Positions 19,614 through 31,190 of a DNA stretch of 64,000 nucleotides are shown piece after piece. Made by a program: the position numbers and the translations under genes. The stretch lies in the NCBI GenBank assembly GCA_036936605.1, contig JAUPFV010000004.1, positions 184,220,807-184,284,806 of the forward strand. Direction: 5' to 3'. The notes beneath the pieces are model-generated. The model was given only the letters and a program-made list of their open reading frames with translations. It did no database searches and was not told the origin of the DNA. The stretch's first letter is position 1; every line of letters starts with the position of its first letter. Source of the stretch: Limnanthes douglasii subsp. nivea. Lineage: Eukaryota; Streptophyta; Magnoliopsida; Brassicales; Limnanthaceae.

Positions 19614-22118
19614 TTATTCCGACGACTCCTCCTCGAACGACTCTTCTAATGATGATGATGAGTTTGGGACAAGATCGAAGGCTTCACTAGGACGTCGTTC
19701 GATGGGAATGTCGTTCCAAAAACTTGAGAGATTAAATTTTGGATAAGTTGCATGAAGCTCTTGAAGAAGAATGATGGTTGTCTCTTCTTCTGCACTGTTT
19801 ATGGCAGACAACATGTCTTTAGAATATTCGGCTTCTACAACAGCAACACCAGCTTCCTTTTCCTTCTCAAAATCACCCTTTAATTTGGTTATCTCATCGG
19901 TCAACTCTTTATTTTTTGCTTCGCTGGAAGCAAGAGAAGTTTGGAGACCTTCAGATTTAACCTTTTCAGAAGTCAAGTCATCAGCATGTTTAGCTTTGAG
20001 CTTATTCCTCTCCTCTTAATGTGAGGCGTTCAGCTTTTCTTTATCAACATAATGTTGTGTTTTCAAATGACTTTTGATGAAGAGCGCTCCTCGAATAAGC
20101 TCAGATCTTGCTGCCTCAAACATGCAGAATTGCTCGACCACTTTACCCTGAAAATTTTCCTTAATTGTTTTTCATCTTCCGAAATTCCCTTGTAGTGGAC
20201 CATATCTTTGGCTAATTGTTTCAAATGATTTTGAGAAGCCTCGACTTGTGAAGAAAGCACCTTTGTTGTAGCACTGAGGTCGGCAAATGGTTGGAGTGCA
20301 GCAATGACATCAGAATTGGGTGGAGGAGAAGGAAAAACTATTGGGCTAGGACGAGGAATCATGTCCAAAGTTGTAGTTCGAATATAGGGATATATGATTT
20401 CTTGAGATGCTTCAACGGCTGTCTTTCTCCCAAAATGGTGCACACGAGTCTGAATATCTTGGAGGACAAGATCATCTTCTCCAACAAGCTCATGTGACTC
20501 GTCGAAATTAATAAAGCTGTTGCAGTCAAAGTGGTCGGTGTTCTTATTACCATCGTTTGCATTGTCCTCAATGATGATCACAGCATCATTATTGGTTTTA
20601 TTTTTTTCAAGAGGAGGATTTTACTGATTCTCAACAGTTACGACTTCCTCCTCATCGACCAATATATAATCAGTGACTTTTGATTGTTTGTTTTCTTCCC
20701 ATGAGGATTGGTGGAAGTTTTCTTTTTCTTCGAAAAAGGTTCTTGCTCCTCTACTTCTTTGATGGGTGAAAGAGTCTGTTCTCCAGCCTTTCTCTTGTGG
20801 TGTTTAGGCTTTGACTGTGTTGAAGGGCTAGCACTAGATGTGCTAGCTGCCTTTTTATTTTTTGTCTTTTCTTTTTTCTTTTGAGGTAGGTGACTTTCCG
20901 ACCTATTGCGGATGTGGAGGAATAACTTGCAATCAGGTTAAACTAATCTTTTGCAAGCGTGATGAGGATTGGGTTCATCTATTAAATTTCGAGGACGCAA
21001 GGCTCTCGCTATGATCAGAAATAAATGATTGTGGAGGAAGTTGATCGGTTGGAAGGCGGTGTGGAAAGTGTTGTTCTACTCTTTTTCGGCCCAAGCGACA
21101 AGCTTTTTGAAATTATCCTTGGCTGCTGACCGAAGAATAACATATCGCCATAGAATTGCTGAAATAGTCATATAAATAAATAATAAATGAGGAAGAAAAC
21201 TAATGAGATCTATCTTAAAACGTATAATATTGGAAGTACTTATGGTTGCTTCTCCAGATGGGATTTACTTTTGACGGGTTGGCATCCGATATTTCTTGGC
21301 CGTTCTCCCATACTCTTGAGATAAAGATAAAATTTTGTTTCCAAATTTTGTCCGCTTATAGAAGATCATCGATGATTTTTAAATTATCTACTAAAGTGAG
21401 GTAGTAGAAAGGGAGATTAAGACCTTTTGATAATTTTGTCAAGGATATGAAATCCTTGATTCTGATCGGAATCTTGGACAATCGAGATGCCATAATCACA
21501 TATATGAGAGTGAACCACTGATTTGGTGTCAATTGAGTTGGGAATAGGTTAAGAAGTTCGAAGTAATCAACGATCATAGGATCCATTGGAAACCGAAGAC
21601 CCCAATTGATGATTTCGGGGCAGACCACCAGTTCTTCGTCTTTGCAATCTAAGAGAGTTTTCATTTTTCTTAGGTAGTCGAATGGTGATGTTTCTCCCAT
21701 TCCGCATTGTTTCTTTAAGTCTGATGCTCGACTCTCTTGATAGTATATATATATATATATATAGAACCTTATTCAGCTCGATAATATAGTCAACATCAAG
21801 ACCTCTCAAGTTTATGCTAATAGTTGCCCTTTCCTCATCAGAAACAGTACCCAATGCCTTCTTTTTTCGAGGCTTGCAAACTTTCTTTTCTATGGCAGTT
21901 TTTGAGTCTCCTTCATCGGATTGGCTTCGTTATCAGACCTAGTAGCCTTGGAATGAGCTTCATCGACTTCTGATGTTTCATTCCTTATTTAGGGAAGGAT
22001 CTTTGGAAGGATTTGGTTGAGGTAATGGAGCTTCTTCGATTATTTTTTTCCGAGGAGGGGACTGAGTACATGGATTCGAGGAGGAAGAAGTTAGAGTAAC
22101 ATCAGAATTATCTCCCAT
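19614..22118 (-). pseudogene. T3 antisense additional ORF (PF04195-like, coiled coil), broken
   Basis: Opposite strand to gag-pol. The start is the Met at 22118 (MGDNSDVTLTSSSS), as in T2. The conserved domain in 21356-21700 reads CPEIINWGLRFPMDP, VDYFELLNLFPTQLTPNQWF and VIMASRLSKIP, similar to the gypsy-type transposon family PF04195. The likely intron at 21159-21242 follows, then AWAEK, a basic linker (about 20720-20900), a coiled-coil region (20063-20581 and 19614-19976) and an acidic tail ending SFEEESSE at 19614. Interrupted by several stops. Its role is unknown. Confidence 0.75.
21159..21242 (-). other. Predicted intron in T3 antisense ORF, donor apparently mutated
   Basis: Acceptor ATTTCAG|CAATTC on the minus strand. 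The expected donor is ATAAGTACTT where T4 has GTAAGTATTT, so the GT looks changed to AT. Length 84 bases. Confidence 0.5.
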
Positions 22119-23123
22119 GACTATGAAAGTTTTTCTTTTATGGGTTGGTGGATGACAAGTTGAAGAATGATTAATTAAGATTTGTTTTGAAGGGGATATT
22201 CTTGATTCTTCACTAATCAGAGGTGAACTTCTGACTTGAGAAGAAGAGGCTCGAGGCGTTTTGGGTGTTTGAACACTAGAAGAATGACGCACTTCAGTAA
22301 CAGAAGGAGGTGAAAAAACAGGATTTTTTGATGGATTAATTACCGTAGTAAGTGGTTTTAGTGGTTGTTCCAACAAGAGCGTTGTTGATTAATCTGGCGG
22401 CCATGTACTCCTCTACTCTTTCAGTAATGCAAAAGTAATCGTATGATCTGAAGACTAGATTATCGTCAGGCGTCGAAGATTTGGGTTTTTTTGGGTATGT
22501 TAGCCTTGGATCTTCTGGTTTTTGGATATTTTCTCATAACCTAGATGGACATTGACCAAAAAATATGGGTTTTGATCGGAAAGTATGAATTTTACGATGA
22601 AGATTTTGGGAAAGTTGAAGAACACGTTGAAGGTAGCCGAGGGTGTGTTGTTTCTCTCTCAAGTAATTTAGACTGTGAGAATGAAGAATAAAGTTACTAA
22701 CGAATTTATAGGAGGATAAAAAGATGTGTAGAAGTGGAAAAGACTTTGTGATTATTGGGCTGAATACGAAACGATGATATGGTGATGAGTTTGACATTTG
22801 TGAGACTAGCTAGCTAGCTATGAGTCTAGTAGCTAGGTATTCATGAAGAATCTGAACGATTAGATTTTATAAAGAGTTACCTCGAAATAATTTCGAAGTA
22901 AAGTCATTTCCTTGGGAGTTATGATTTGTGGGCACGTTTGGTAAAATTCAATGATTACCATTTTTGAATTTGAGTTCTGATATGGGGGCACTTCTGAAAA
23001 GATTTGAGGAGAAAGAAAATATATTATTGAAATTTTTACTTCGAGTTTTCTGATATGGCCTCTAACAGGATTCAAAGACATTTAGTTCTCATTTATTTAC
23101 TGACATGAGAACTAGGGGGCTAC
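22119..23123 (+). other. T3 3' untranslated region with polypurine tract
   Basis: No coding similarity apart from the antisense ORF leader. It ends with GAACTAGGGGGCTAC at 23109-23123, a typical polypurine tract just before the LTR TG. Confidence 0.65.
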
Positions 23124-23420
23124 TGATATGGAAGTAGAAACATAAGGACTATATTTTAAATAATGTAAGTTTAGTGGAACAATTATGATTATGTAATTCA
23201 ATTGAGGATTAAAGGTAATGTATCCCTTTATATAATCGTTTTGAGTGTAAAGTTAACTCCTAGTGCGTCTATATTAAGGGCAAGCTGAACTAATAAAGGG
23301 GTTGGACACTTTTTTATCTAATTTAATTGTGCTCTGACTTTCTCTCTCAAAAAACTCTCTCTCTCTAAAACTCGCGTACTACTTTTTTTAAGACAACTCT
23401 CTTGATAATCGAACTCACCA
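23124..23420 (+). repeat. T3 3' LTR
   Basis: Starts TGATATGGAAG and ends AACTCACCA, so it has TG...CA ends. It is followed by CACAA at 23421-23425. It differs from the 5' LTR at many sites. Confidence 0.88.
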
Positions 23421-23644
23421 CACAATACAAGAGTTTTTTGGATATTAAACCATTCATATTACTTCATAAACTTTTTATACTAATAAAATATATTACAAAA
23501 AGAGATTACAAGGCATAACAACATTCATACAATCAACCCTAACAAAAAATACTACCATATTTTAGGGTTGGTCAGTTATCGTCCAACAACAAACATACCA
23601 AAGCAAAACAATCAATCATCAATAAAGAAGTCTTCTTCTTTAAA

Positions 23645-23962
23645 CTCCTATTCATCTTCATCGTCATCATCTTCTTCTTGCTCAGTCTTGAGGTCCTCAT
23701 CATCTTCCTCCACGCCATCTGCCTCCTCTAACGTCCAATCATCTTCATTATCTTCATTTATCACCTCCCTCTTTCTTTTGACTTGTAGAAGCTCGTTGGG
23801 GTCAGAGTCATTGTCAGATACTGACACAGATTCTATAGATAAGTAGTCGTGGGGAAACGATAATACAATGTACGGAGAGTTAGGGGGCACCACTGTCACG
23901 ACAGAGCTTCTGTTGGTCGTGGTAGAAGACCATGAGTCGAAAGATGAACCAAAACTAGCCAT
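23645..23962 (-). CDS. Hypothetical acidic protein or terminal exon
   Basis: An uninterrupted 104-codon frame. The first half is Ser/Thr/Val-rich (SSFDSWSSTTTNRSSVV), then a short basic KRKRE. The C-terminal third is almost wholly acidic, ending in a run of Glu and Asp. I recognise no domain. It lies downstream of the Ulp1-like pseudogene on the same strand and could be its last exon or an independent small gene. The mirror Ser-rich frame on the plus strand is an artefact. Confidence 0.35.
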
Positions 23963-24379
23963 GGTATTTGAAGTTGAAGACGGTATGAGTCTTTTGAATT
24001 TAAAATTTTATGTTTACTACCTAATGGTTAAAATATCTACCTTTATCAAATGACCAATAAATTAGCTTAAATTCTGACATGATTAGATAGTTGTACGTGT
24101 GCTTAATGCATAGACCAATTACCAAGGCAGACGAGCCAATCGTTCCATATTCCATTACCCACAATTCTTCCAAGTTAATTCTAAAATGTAATGTATTAAA
24201 AAAATCACATGTCTGTGTTGGTGTATTTACAAAACATCCTTATCTACCACTGCATGTTCGTGTTGATCTAAAAAAGATCTGCAAAAATTTGGTCACATAA
24301 AAAACATTATTACCTACCAACATATTCACCCATAAGTGTTGGTGTTGAAATAATTTAAGAAATGATAAACAAATGAGCT

Positions 24380-25020
24380 CTCATAGTTCTTACCATATGT
24401 TCTTGGTAATTTTTCGATACAAATTGTTTTTCGATAATATGTTTTGTATATTCACATACTAAAATACCGGTGTTGAGGGTGTCTTGTGGTTGTTGTGGAA
24501 TCTCTATTGCATTTTTTACTTTATATCCATTCTTCGAACTAGGTATGTATCATTATTTACACAATATGCCAACTTTTTATAAGAGTTTAGAGTAGGTATC
24601 AAATAATATATGCACTGCAGGTTGTTTAAAAATGATATGCGTGAGTTATTTGGAAATATAAAGCTGTGAGTTATTTGAAAGACAGTAACATGAGAGTTAT
24701 TTGAAAAATATATCAGTGTGATGTGTTTGAAACAATATGAAAATGTGTTTACTTTGATAAAACTTACCAGCGGCTCAACAGTCTTTGTTATGTAGTCTGT
24801 TGCGAATTTACTGTCCGGCGGTAAGAGCGGGTTATAGTTTGTTTCCATTATTTTGTCTATATTAATAACCACCAATGTCTAGTGGTTCATTATATCATTC
24901 TTTTTGTGGCAGACTGGAAGGAGCATAATATTCGTGTCACTCCTCATATTTTCGAATACTCTATCAACCAGTTGGGACAGATCTTCTTTGTCGACCAATG
25001 TTTTTTGCATTCAAGAAAAC
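24380..25020 (-). pseudogene. C48 protease catalytic region of copy 1, inactive
   Basis: On the minus strand NIMLLPVCHKKNDIMNH is followed by a TAG where the Trp of the C48 His-Trp motif is expected, then TLVVINIDK. About 100 residues later an exon reads QQPQDTLNTGILVCEYTKH, which matches the DCG(V/I)xVCEY box around the catalytic Cys, but the Cys position is Thr (NTG). The His and the Gln before the box are retained. The premature stop plus the missing Cys argue for an inactive relic. The assignment rests on motif spacing only. Confidence 0.55.
24625..24755 (+). repeat. GAGTT(A/C)TTTG repeat cluster 1
   Basis: About five degenerate copies (GTGAGTTATTTGGAAATA, GAGAGTTATTTGAAAAATA and others) spaced 25-30 bases apart, lying between coding islands of the Ulp1-like pseudogene. 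Confidence 0.8.
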
Positions 25021-25029
25021 GTACATTAC

Positions 25030-25195
25030 ATTGAGAACATGAGAGTTATTTGTATATTTTACTAATAAGTGTTCTTCGTATCTTATACTCAACCATGCGC
25101 AAGTTCTTTGTAATTCAAACATGAGATTTCTTTATATACTACTCAACATTAGATTTATTGTATATTCTTCCCATGAGAGTTCTTTGTAATTTTTA
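25030..25195 (+). repeat. GAGTT(A/C)TTTG repeat cluster 2
   Basis: Six copies such as CATGAGAGTTATTTGTATA and CATGAGAGTTCTTTGTAAT at roughly 25-28-base spacing, in the interval between the protease-like exons. Confidence 0.82.
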
Positions 25196-26339
25196 GCTAA
25201 ACTTACCGCACTGTGGCCATAAATTTGTATCATGATGTATTTGGCATTGCGAGCACCTTTGAAACATTTGCATGGAACTTTCCAATCGACTTCTTTATGC
25301 TTCTTATAAATCCAAGCGTAGATAACCTACCAAATGACAAGTGGGAGTCGTATAACCGAAGTTGAGAGACTAATAATCTTACGCCATCAAAGGACAGTGC
25401 AAGACTTTTATATTTTACCTTGTAGTTGAGGTCATGTTTGTAAGGTAGCACCATCACTCCACTCACAACCATGTTAAGTTTGTAGGAGAACTCTACGTTA
25501 TTAAATATCATACTTCCCGATCTTCTTGTCCTTCTGTCGTTTTAATTGTAATGACTTTTTGGTATTAACCGCCATTGATCAATTGCGTTGTTGATGTATT
25601 CTTTTCCCAATCTAGAAACTTACCTCTGTCTTTGCCTCATATGTCAGACTCATTAAATCAAAATTAGGATATATATCATCTTCTTCCACTTTCTCTTTCC
25701 TTGTCCGGAGTATAGAAAAGTGGTTGTCATATTTTAACATCCTGACTACACGTATTTGATTTTAAATAATCTAAAAATCCAATTACCACATCCACAACGA
25801 CCACCAATGTTGTTGTCTTATTTACAACTTTTTCAGCAGCACCATCTTCACAAAGTCGAGCAATCACATCATCTGTCATAGAATCTAAAGTCCATTTCAG
25901 CACATCATCGAGCTCATCCTTATCAACTTTGTTAAAAAATGACTTCGTGTATTGCATATAATAATTATCAAAAATTTGTTTTTTTAAAACATACTATTTT
26001 ATTAACCGCATCAGCTAATTTTAAAACTTTTCCTTCTTGATCGTCCACTGGATTCAGTATTGGTTCCACTACTTCTATTTGGCTAAGTTGTTCTGACTTC
26101 GTGTAGCATGGTTGTTGGTGTTTAGAAACTTCTGTGGCTGGCTGTGGGACTTTTACCGCTGCTTCTCGTTGGGTGAGTAGTTATGTCTTTGTGCAGGCTG
26201 GGCTTCCTTTTCAGCTTGTTGTGGTACCGGTTGTGCTGCTTGTTGTGTTAGTCTTTCACTATTTTCCAAGGCTAGTTGTTGTTATTCTCCTTGATGTTTT
26301 TGTTTTTTTTGGGTTGTTGTTGGTTGACATATTTTTATA

Positions 26340-26700
26340 TATCAAACATGAGAGTTCTTTGCAATATCTAATATGAGAGTTCTTTTTAATGCTTGATTTT
26401 TAAACATGTGAGTTGTTTGATTTATAAACATGAGAGTTGATTGATATGTATATCATGCGCGTTATTTGTATAAGAATAATGAGAGTCCTTCAAACATTGA
26501 TCATGCTAGTTGTTTCATGAATTAAAAACCAAAATATAACAAAACATAGAAAGTGAGTTGTTTGTACGTTATTATAAGAGTTCTTTGACCAAGACATATC
26601 AGAAGAGTTCTTTCAAAAGAAGGTATTGCGATTTCTTCAAAATAATAATCATGCAACTTTTTGAAAACACTAACCATGCTTGTTTTTTCAAAACAACATA
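26340..26700 (+). repeat. GAGTT(A/C)TTTG repeat cluster 3
   Basis: The longest cluster, with about twelve recognisable copies (CATGAGAGTTCTTTGCAAT, CATGTGAGTTGTTTGATTT and others) and a few very degenerate ones, again 22-30 bases apart. Confidence 0.82.
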
Positions 26701-28074
26701 TCAAAGTTTAACAAACCAACATTTTGCTACCCCTAGACAATATCACTTCAGAAAAATATATCACAAAATATATTCAGATAATTGAATTTTAATGTACTTT
26801 GGATCCACTTACATCTTCACAACCTTCTGCATCCGTAAGTCCATATTCTTCGGTTTCCACTTTATGTTCACGAGCTTCTACCTCATTTATTCCAGATTCT
26901 TCACAACCGTATTCCTATTGCATTTTCCTGTATATGTGGTGACTCATTTGTCTTCAGATCCTTCAGATGAGACTCAGTTGTATCTGTCTCATTTGGAGGA
27001 CTCTGATGTGTCTTTGTCTCCTTTGGAGAAGGAGAATGGTCTGCATGTCTCTTTGTGGAGGAGAGTTGTATCATCTACCGTCTTTTCCGGTACTACTACA
27101 GATGCTAGTACTAGAGGAGTCTAATTTGTATCATCTACCGCCTGCTCCAGTACTACTTTATTACCTTTTTTAGACTCCTTTATTTGCCCTTCCGGTGTTG
27201 TAGCCTCTTCCTGCTTCTCATAAGGCACAACTACTGTTTTTTCAACTAATACTGGCCTTTCTTTGTTTACACCTAAAACATATACAATAGCTTTAGTTGA
27301 CACAAATTATGTTGGTAATAATGGTTGCACATCTTGATTTTTAGTGGCAAGGCTTCCAACATAGCAAAAACGCATGTTACATGTGTTTTCAAGTTGTTAT
27401 TTTTCAACATTCGCATGCATCTCAGCTAGCTTTTTCGTAGCTCTTCAATCTTCCATAAGAATACCATACATATTTTTTTTTGGAGTATTCAAAAAATAAA
27501 ATATGTAACAAGCTAAATCATATACTCACTTCTCTCGCTTTTCTACCAACCAAAGACTCCAAGCTATTCTTATCGGTGGAGGTCCTGACCTTATTTCTTT
27601 TCTTTTTAACTATCTATCGGTTAACAAAATCAAAATTATGCTTAAAACTTGTTATTTTCTTTGGGGGATGTTGGTCCGACCTTTGGATGTTGTTGCATCT
27701 CTATTTTCTCCGGTTTTCTTCGCGGGAGTCGGTCTGCGTTGGAACATAAAACCCCGGTACATCCATATCATCATCTTGTATATCCACGGTCTCTGGTTGG
27801 GACATTTGGGTTTTTGTTGATGGAATTGTTGGTGTCCAGTCTATTTGGGTTTGGTTGTTTGGTTTAGGATTAGGTTGTTGCCTTGTGTATGGCGCCCTTT
27901 TACTTGTTTTTTGGGCTGCACTTTTCTTCTTTTTCCTAGGCTTTTCTTCTAGTGCAACCGGTGCAACAAATGAATTTTCACTTCCTTTAAATCCTTCAAA
28001 TGTTTCTATTTTAGCCTCATTCAAGACTAGGGCAGCCTCCACAACCTATCCATGGAAGAACAACCCAATTAATA

Positions 28075-28410
28075 CATGTGCGTGAGTTGTTTAATACCAT
28101 AAACAGATCACGGGAATTGTTTGTGTTCATAAAACATGAGAATTCTATGTTACCAACATCATGGGAGTTCTGTTATAAAACCATTTGGCATGTTCTATGT
28201 TACTATAAGGTTGCGAGTTGTGTTACCAAAAATATGTGAGTTATATGTTACCAACCACATTGGACTTCTTTTATAGTAAGTCCACTTTGAGAATTCTTTT
28301 ATAATCCAAATATGCAAGTTGATTTATGCTGCAAATCTGGGAGTTAGATGTTACTACAACGTTAGAGTTGTTTTACACATAAAGATGCGTGTTCTTTTAT
28401 TTAAAACTAA
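28075..28410 (+). repeat. GAGTT(A/C)TTTG repeat cluster 4
   Basis: About twelve copies of a drifted form (GAGAATTCTATGTTACC, GTGAGTTATATGTTACC), spaced about 25-30 bases, between the island at 27701-28042 and that at 28421-28760. Confidence 0.78.
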
Positions 28411-29277
28411 CGATTTATTTTCAAAACAGATATATTTCATACCTCATCATCTCGCAGCTCCTTTCAATCATCTCAATGTTCATCGGTTTACACTCCAATC
28501 CCCATAATTTGGAGAACCTTGGGATCATGTTCGGCTTTACGAGGTCTAGCCCAATTATTGTGTGCTCCATGACAAAGGGCTGCATCACGAATAGAAGTGC
28601 AGTGCAGCCGATAAATCTATTGGTTATCCTTAAGCAACACATATTCTAATCGACTGGAGAAGCTTCTGCAATACTGCTCCGGACAATCATAGTCATTTAT
28701 TTTGTTGAGGTCTTTGACGTAATACACCACATTCCAATCTATTACATCTCCTAATACTGAGTATAATAGGTTGGGCAAAAAACAATGTCAACAGTCAAAC
28801 AACATCCTCCACAACATGCTCTTTGCCACTCTTTATGGCTTTGGCTATACATGTCTATATAACACGGCACAACATGCTATATTAGTGCAACTGAACATCC
28901 TGATTATAACACAAATTAGATTTAGAGGTACTTTTATAATATTTTTTGAATCATAAAGTATGTTTGCATTAATCCTTGAATCATTCTCGGCCCCGTGTAC
29001 GTATCGACCTACAAATCCTTCGGCTTTTGCTAAAGGAATTTCATATGTGTCGTGCTTAAGATAGAAAACTGCCTTCACATCATCGATCATTAGCTTGGTT
29101 TTGCTTTCAAGTATATGCATAATACATCCACGAAGATCACTGCTTACTGTGTCATTAGTTTGTAAATGACGACTGCATGCATCAATAGATTCTAGCACTG
29201 GTTTCATGATGATCAAGCGCTTTTCCAACACCCATTCATGTAGCCTTGTATTTTCAAAGAAAAAAAGTAGGCATTTG

Positions 29278-30550
29278 ACGTCTGATTTACTACTTCTGTT
29301 TGTCCATCAGTTTGTGGGTGACAGGTAGTAGAAAATAAAAGCTTAGTCCCTAACTTAGACCACAAAGTTTTCCAAAAGTAACTTAGAAACTTAGTGTCCC
29401 TATCTGAAACTATCGTCCTAGGCATGCCATGCAAACGAACTATCTCTTTAAAGAACAGATTAGCAATGTGCAACGCATCATCAGTTTTGTGACAAGCAAC
29501 AAAGTGTGCCATTTTAGAGAATCGATCAACAACCACAAAAATTGAATCCTTACCAGTTCTAGTCCTAGGCAATCCAACTACAAAGTCCATAGATATATCA
29601 TTCCAAGGATGCGTAGGATTAGGTAAAGGAGTATACAAACCGTGGGATTGAACCTTAGATTTGGCTTGTTTGCAAGTAGCACATCTGTCACAGATTCTTT
29701 CAACATCCCTCCTCATATATGGCCAATAGAAGTGATCCAGCATTACCTTGAGAGTTTTAGCTATTTCAAAATGTCCCATTAAGCCTCCTCCATGGGCTTC
29801 TCTAACAAGTAAATCTCTTATGGAACAATTAGGCACACATAAACGTTTATCAAAGAATAAGAATCCTTCATGCCTATAGAACCGCCCTGAAGCAAACTTT
29901 TCACATGCTTGATACATCTTTCCAAAATCAGAATCATTTTCATATAAACTCTTAAGATGATCAAATCCTAAAATCTTAGCTTCAAGAGTAGTGATTAAGG
30001 CATACCTTCGGGACAATGCATCAGCAACAATATTTTCTTTACCTTGTTTGTATTTAATGACATATGGAAATGTCTCAATAAATTCTATCCACCTTGCATG
30101 TCTTTTGTTAAGTTTTTGCTGACCTTTTAGGTGTTTGAGAGATTCATGGTCAGTGTGTATGACAAACTCCTTTGGCCACAAGTAATGCTGCCATGCTTAT
30201 AAAGCTCGAACTAAGGCATACAACTCCTTGTCATAAGTAGGATAGTTTTGAGTAGCTCCTCCAAGCTTTTCACTGAAATAAGCTATGGGCTTTTTATCCT
30301 GCATCAAAACAACTCCACTCCCAATTCCAGAAGCATCACATTCAATCTCAAAAGTTTTAAGAAAATCAAGTAATGTCAAGACAGGAGCATGAGTAAGCTT
30401 CTCTTTTAAGGATTGAAATGCTTCTTCTTGAGCTTGTTCCCACTTGAAACCAACGTCCTTCTTTATTATTTCAGTGAGTGGTGCAGCTAAGGTGCTGAAA
30501 TCTTTGACAAAACGCCTATAAAATCCTGCAAGACCGTGGAAGCTTCTCAC
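29278..30550 (-). pseudogene. C1 RNase H and integrase, truncated
   Basis: RNase H has [22 protein letters not shown] and [13 protein letters not shown]. Integrase has the HHCC finger (HGGGLMGHF ... [12 protein letters not shown]), [10 protein letters not shown] (first Asp), VSDRDTKF (second Asp) and GQTEVVNQT (Glu), after which similarity stops. A single TAA (at about 30195) separates the two open frames, which are otherwise in register. The C-terminal domain, including the part encoded by the LTR, is lost. Confidence 0.86.
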
Positions 30551-30598
30551 TTCTCCAACTGTTTTTGGACTTGGCCATTCGCGTATTGCCTTAACCTT

Positions 30599-31190
30599 TT
30601 ACTCATCCACCTTAATACCATCTGCACTTATAACAAAACCTAATAAGACAAGATTATCGGTACAAAAAGTGCATTTCTTAAGATTAGCATAGAGACTTTC
30701 CTTCCTAAGTACACTTAAAATCAATTTCAGATGGTGAACATGTTCTTCTAAGCACTTGCTGTAAATTAAGATGTCATCGAAATATACTACAACAAAAACT
30801 CCTATATAAGTCCTTAGAAAATGATTCATTAACCGCATGAATGTATTAGGTGCATTAGTCAGCCCAAATGGCATTACTAACCATTCATATAGTCCATGCT
30901 TAGTTTTAAATGCAGTTTTCCACTCATCCCCTTCTTTCATCCTAATTTGGTGATAACCACTTTTAAGATCAATCTTAGAAAAAATGCTGGAACCATGCAA
31001 TTCATTTAACATATCATCTAATCTAGTTATAGGATGGCGATACTTTACTGTTATATTGTTGATGGCTCTGCAATCAACACTCTCCAGCTTCCATCTTTCT
31101 TGGGCACAAGTAGAACTGGTATCGCACAAGGACTCATGCTTTCATGGATATGTCCTTTTTCCATCAGTTCACTGATTTGCCTCTACAATT
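30599..31190 (-). pseudogene. C1 reverse transcriptase
   Basis: The RT palm is open: [34 protein letters not shown] and [13 protein letters not shown] (YxDD intact). Compared with array unit C, about four bases are missing near 31080, which shifts the frame before [13 protein letters not shown] replaces a Glu codon after KVDE at about 30599. Downstream RNase H is in the same frame. Confidence 0.85.

Larger units (their letters stand above)
13769..23420 (+). mobile_element. T3: full-length decayed Tat-clade retrotransposon
   Basis: A 9.65-kb element with two LTRs of about 300 bases, apparent CACAA duplications at 13764-13768 and 23421-23425, a PBS starting TTGGCGAC and a polypurine tract ACTAGGGGGC before the 3' LTR. 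The order is gag, protease remnant, RT, RNase H, archaeal-type RNase H, integrase, minisatellite, then the antisense ORF. The two LTRs differ at many positions, so the insertion is not recent. Stops and frameshifts are present throughout. Confidence 0.9.
24380..29277 (-). pseudogene. Ulp1/C48-like protease gene, intron-containing and decayed (copy 1)
   Basis: Minus-strand coding islands run from 29277 down to 24380. In order: [10 protein letters not shown]...DDVKAVFYLKHDTYE (28960-29277); DWNVVYYVKDLNKIND then GLDLVKPNMIPR (28421-28760); a basic region with KPRKKKKSAAQK (27701-28042); KAIVYVLGVNK (27121-27303); a Gln/Pro-rich linker (26130-26340); KVDKDELDDVLKWTLDSM (25727-26130); and the protease-like end (24380-25511). 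The islands are separated by AT-rich repeat-filled stretches that look like introns, one with a GTATGT donor near 25990. Frameshifts and stops are present. Ulp1-type proteases cleave SUMO-like modifiers, and such genes are often carried by plant transposons; whether this one was is unknown. Confidence 0.55.

Noticed and set aside
23568..23846. Ser-rich plus-strand protein
   Set aside because: Antisense shadow of the acidic frame 23645-23962.
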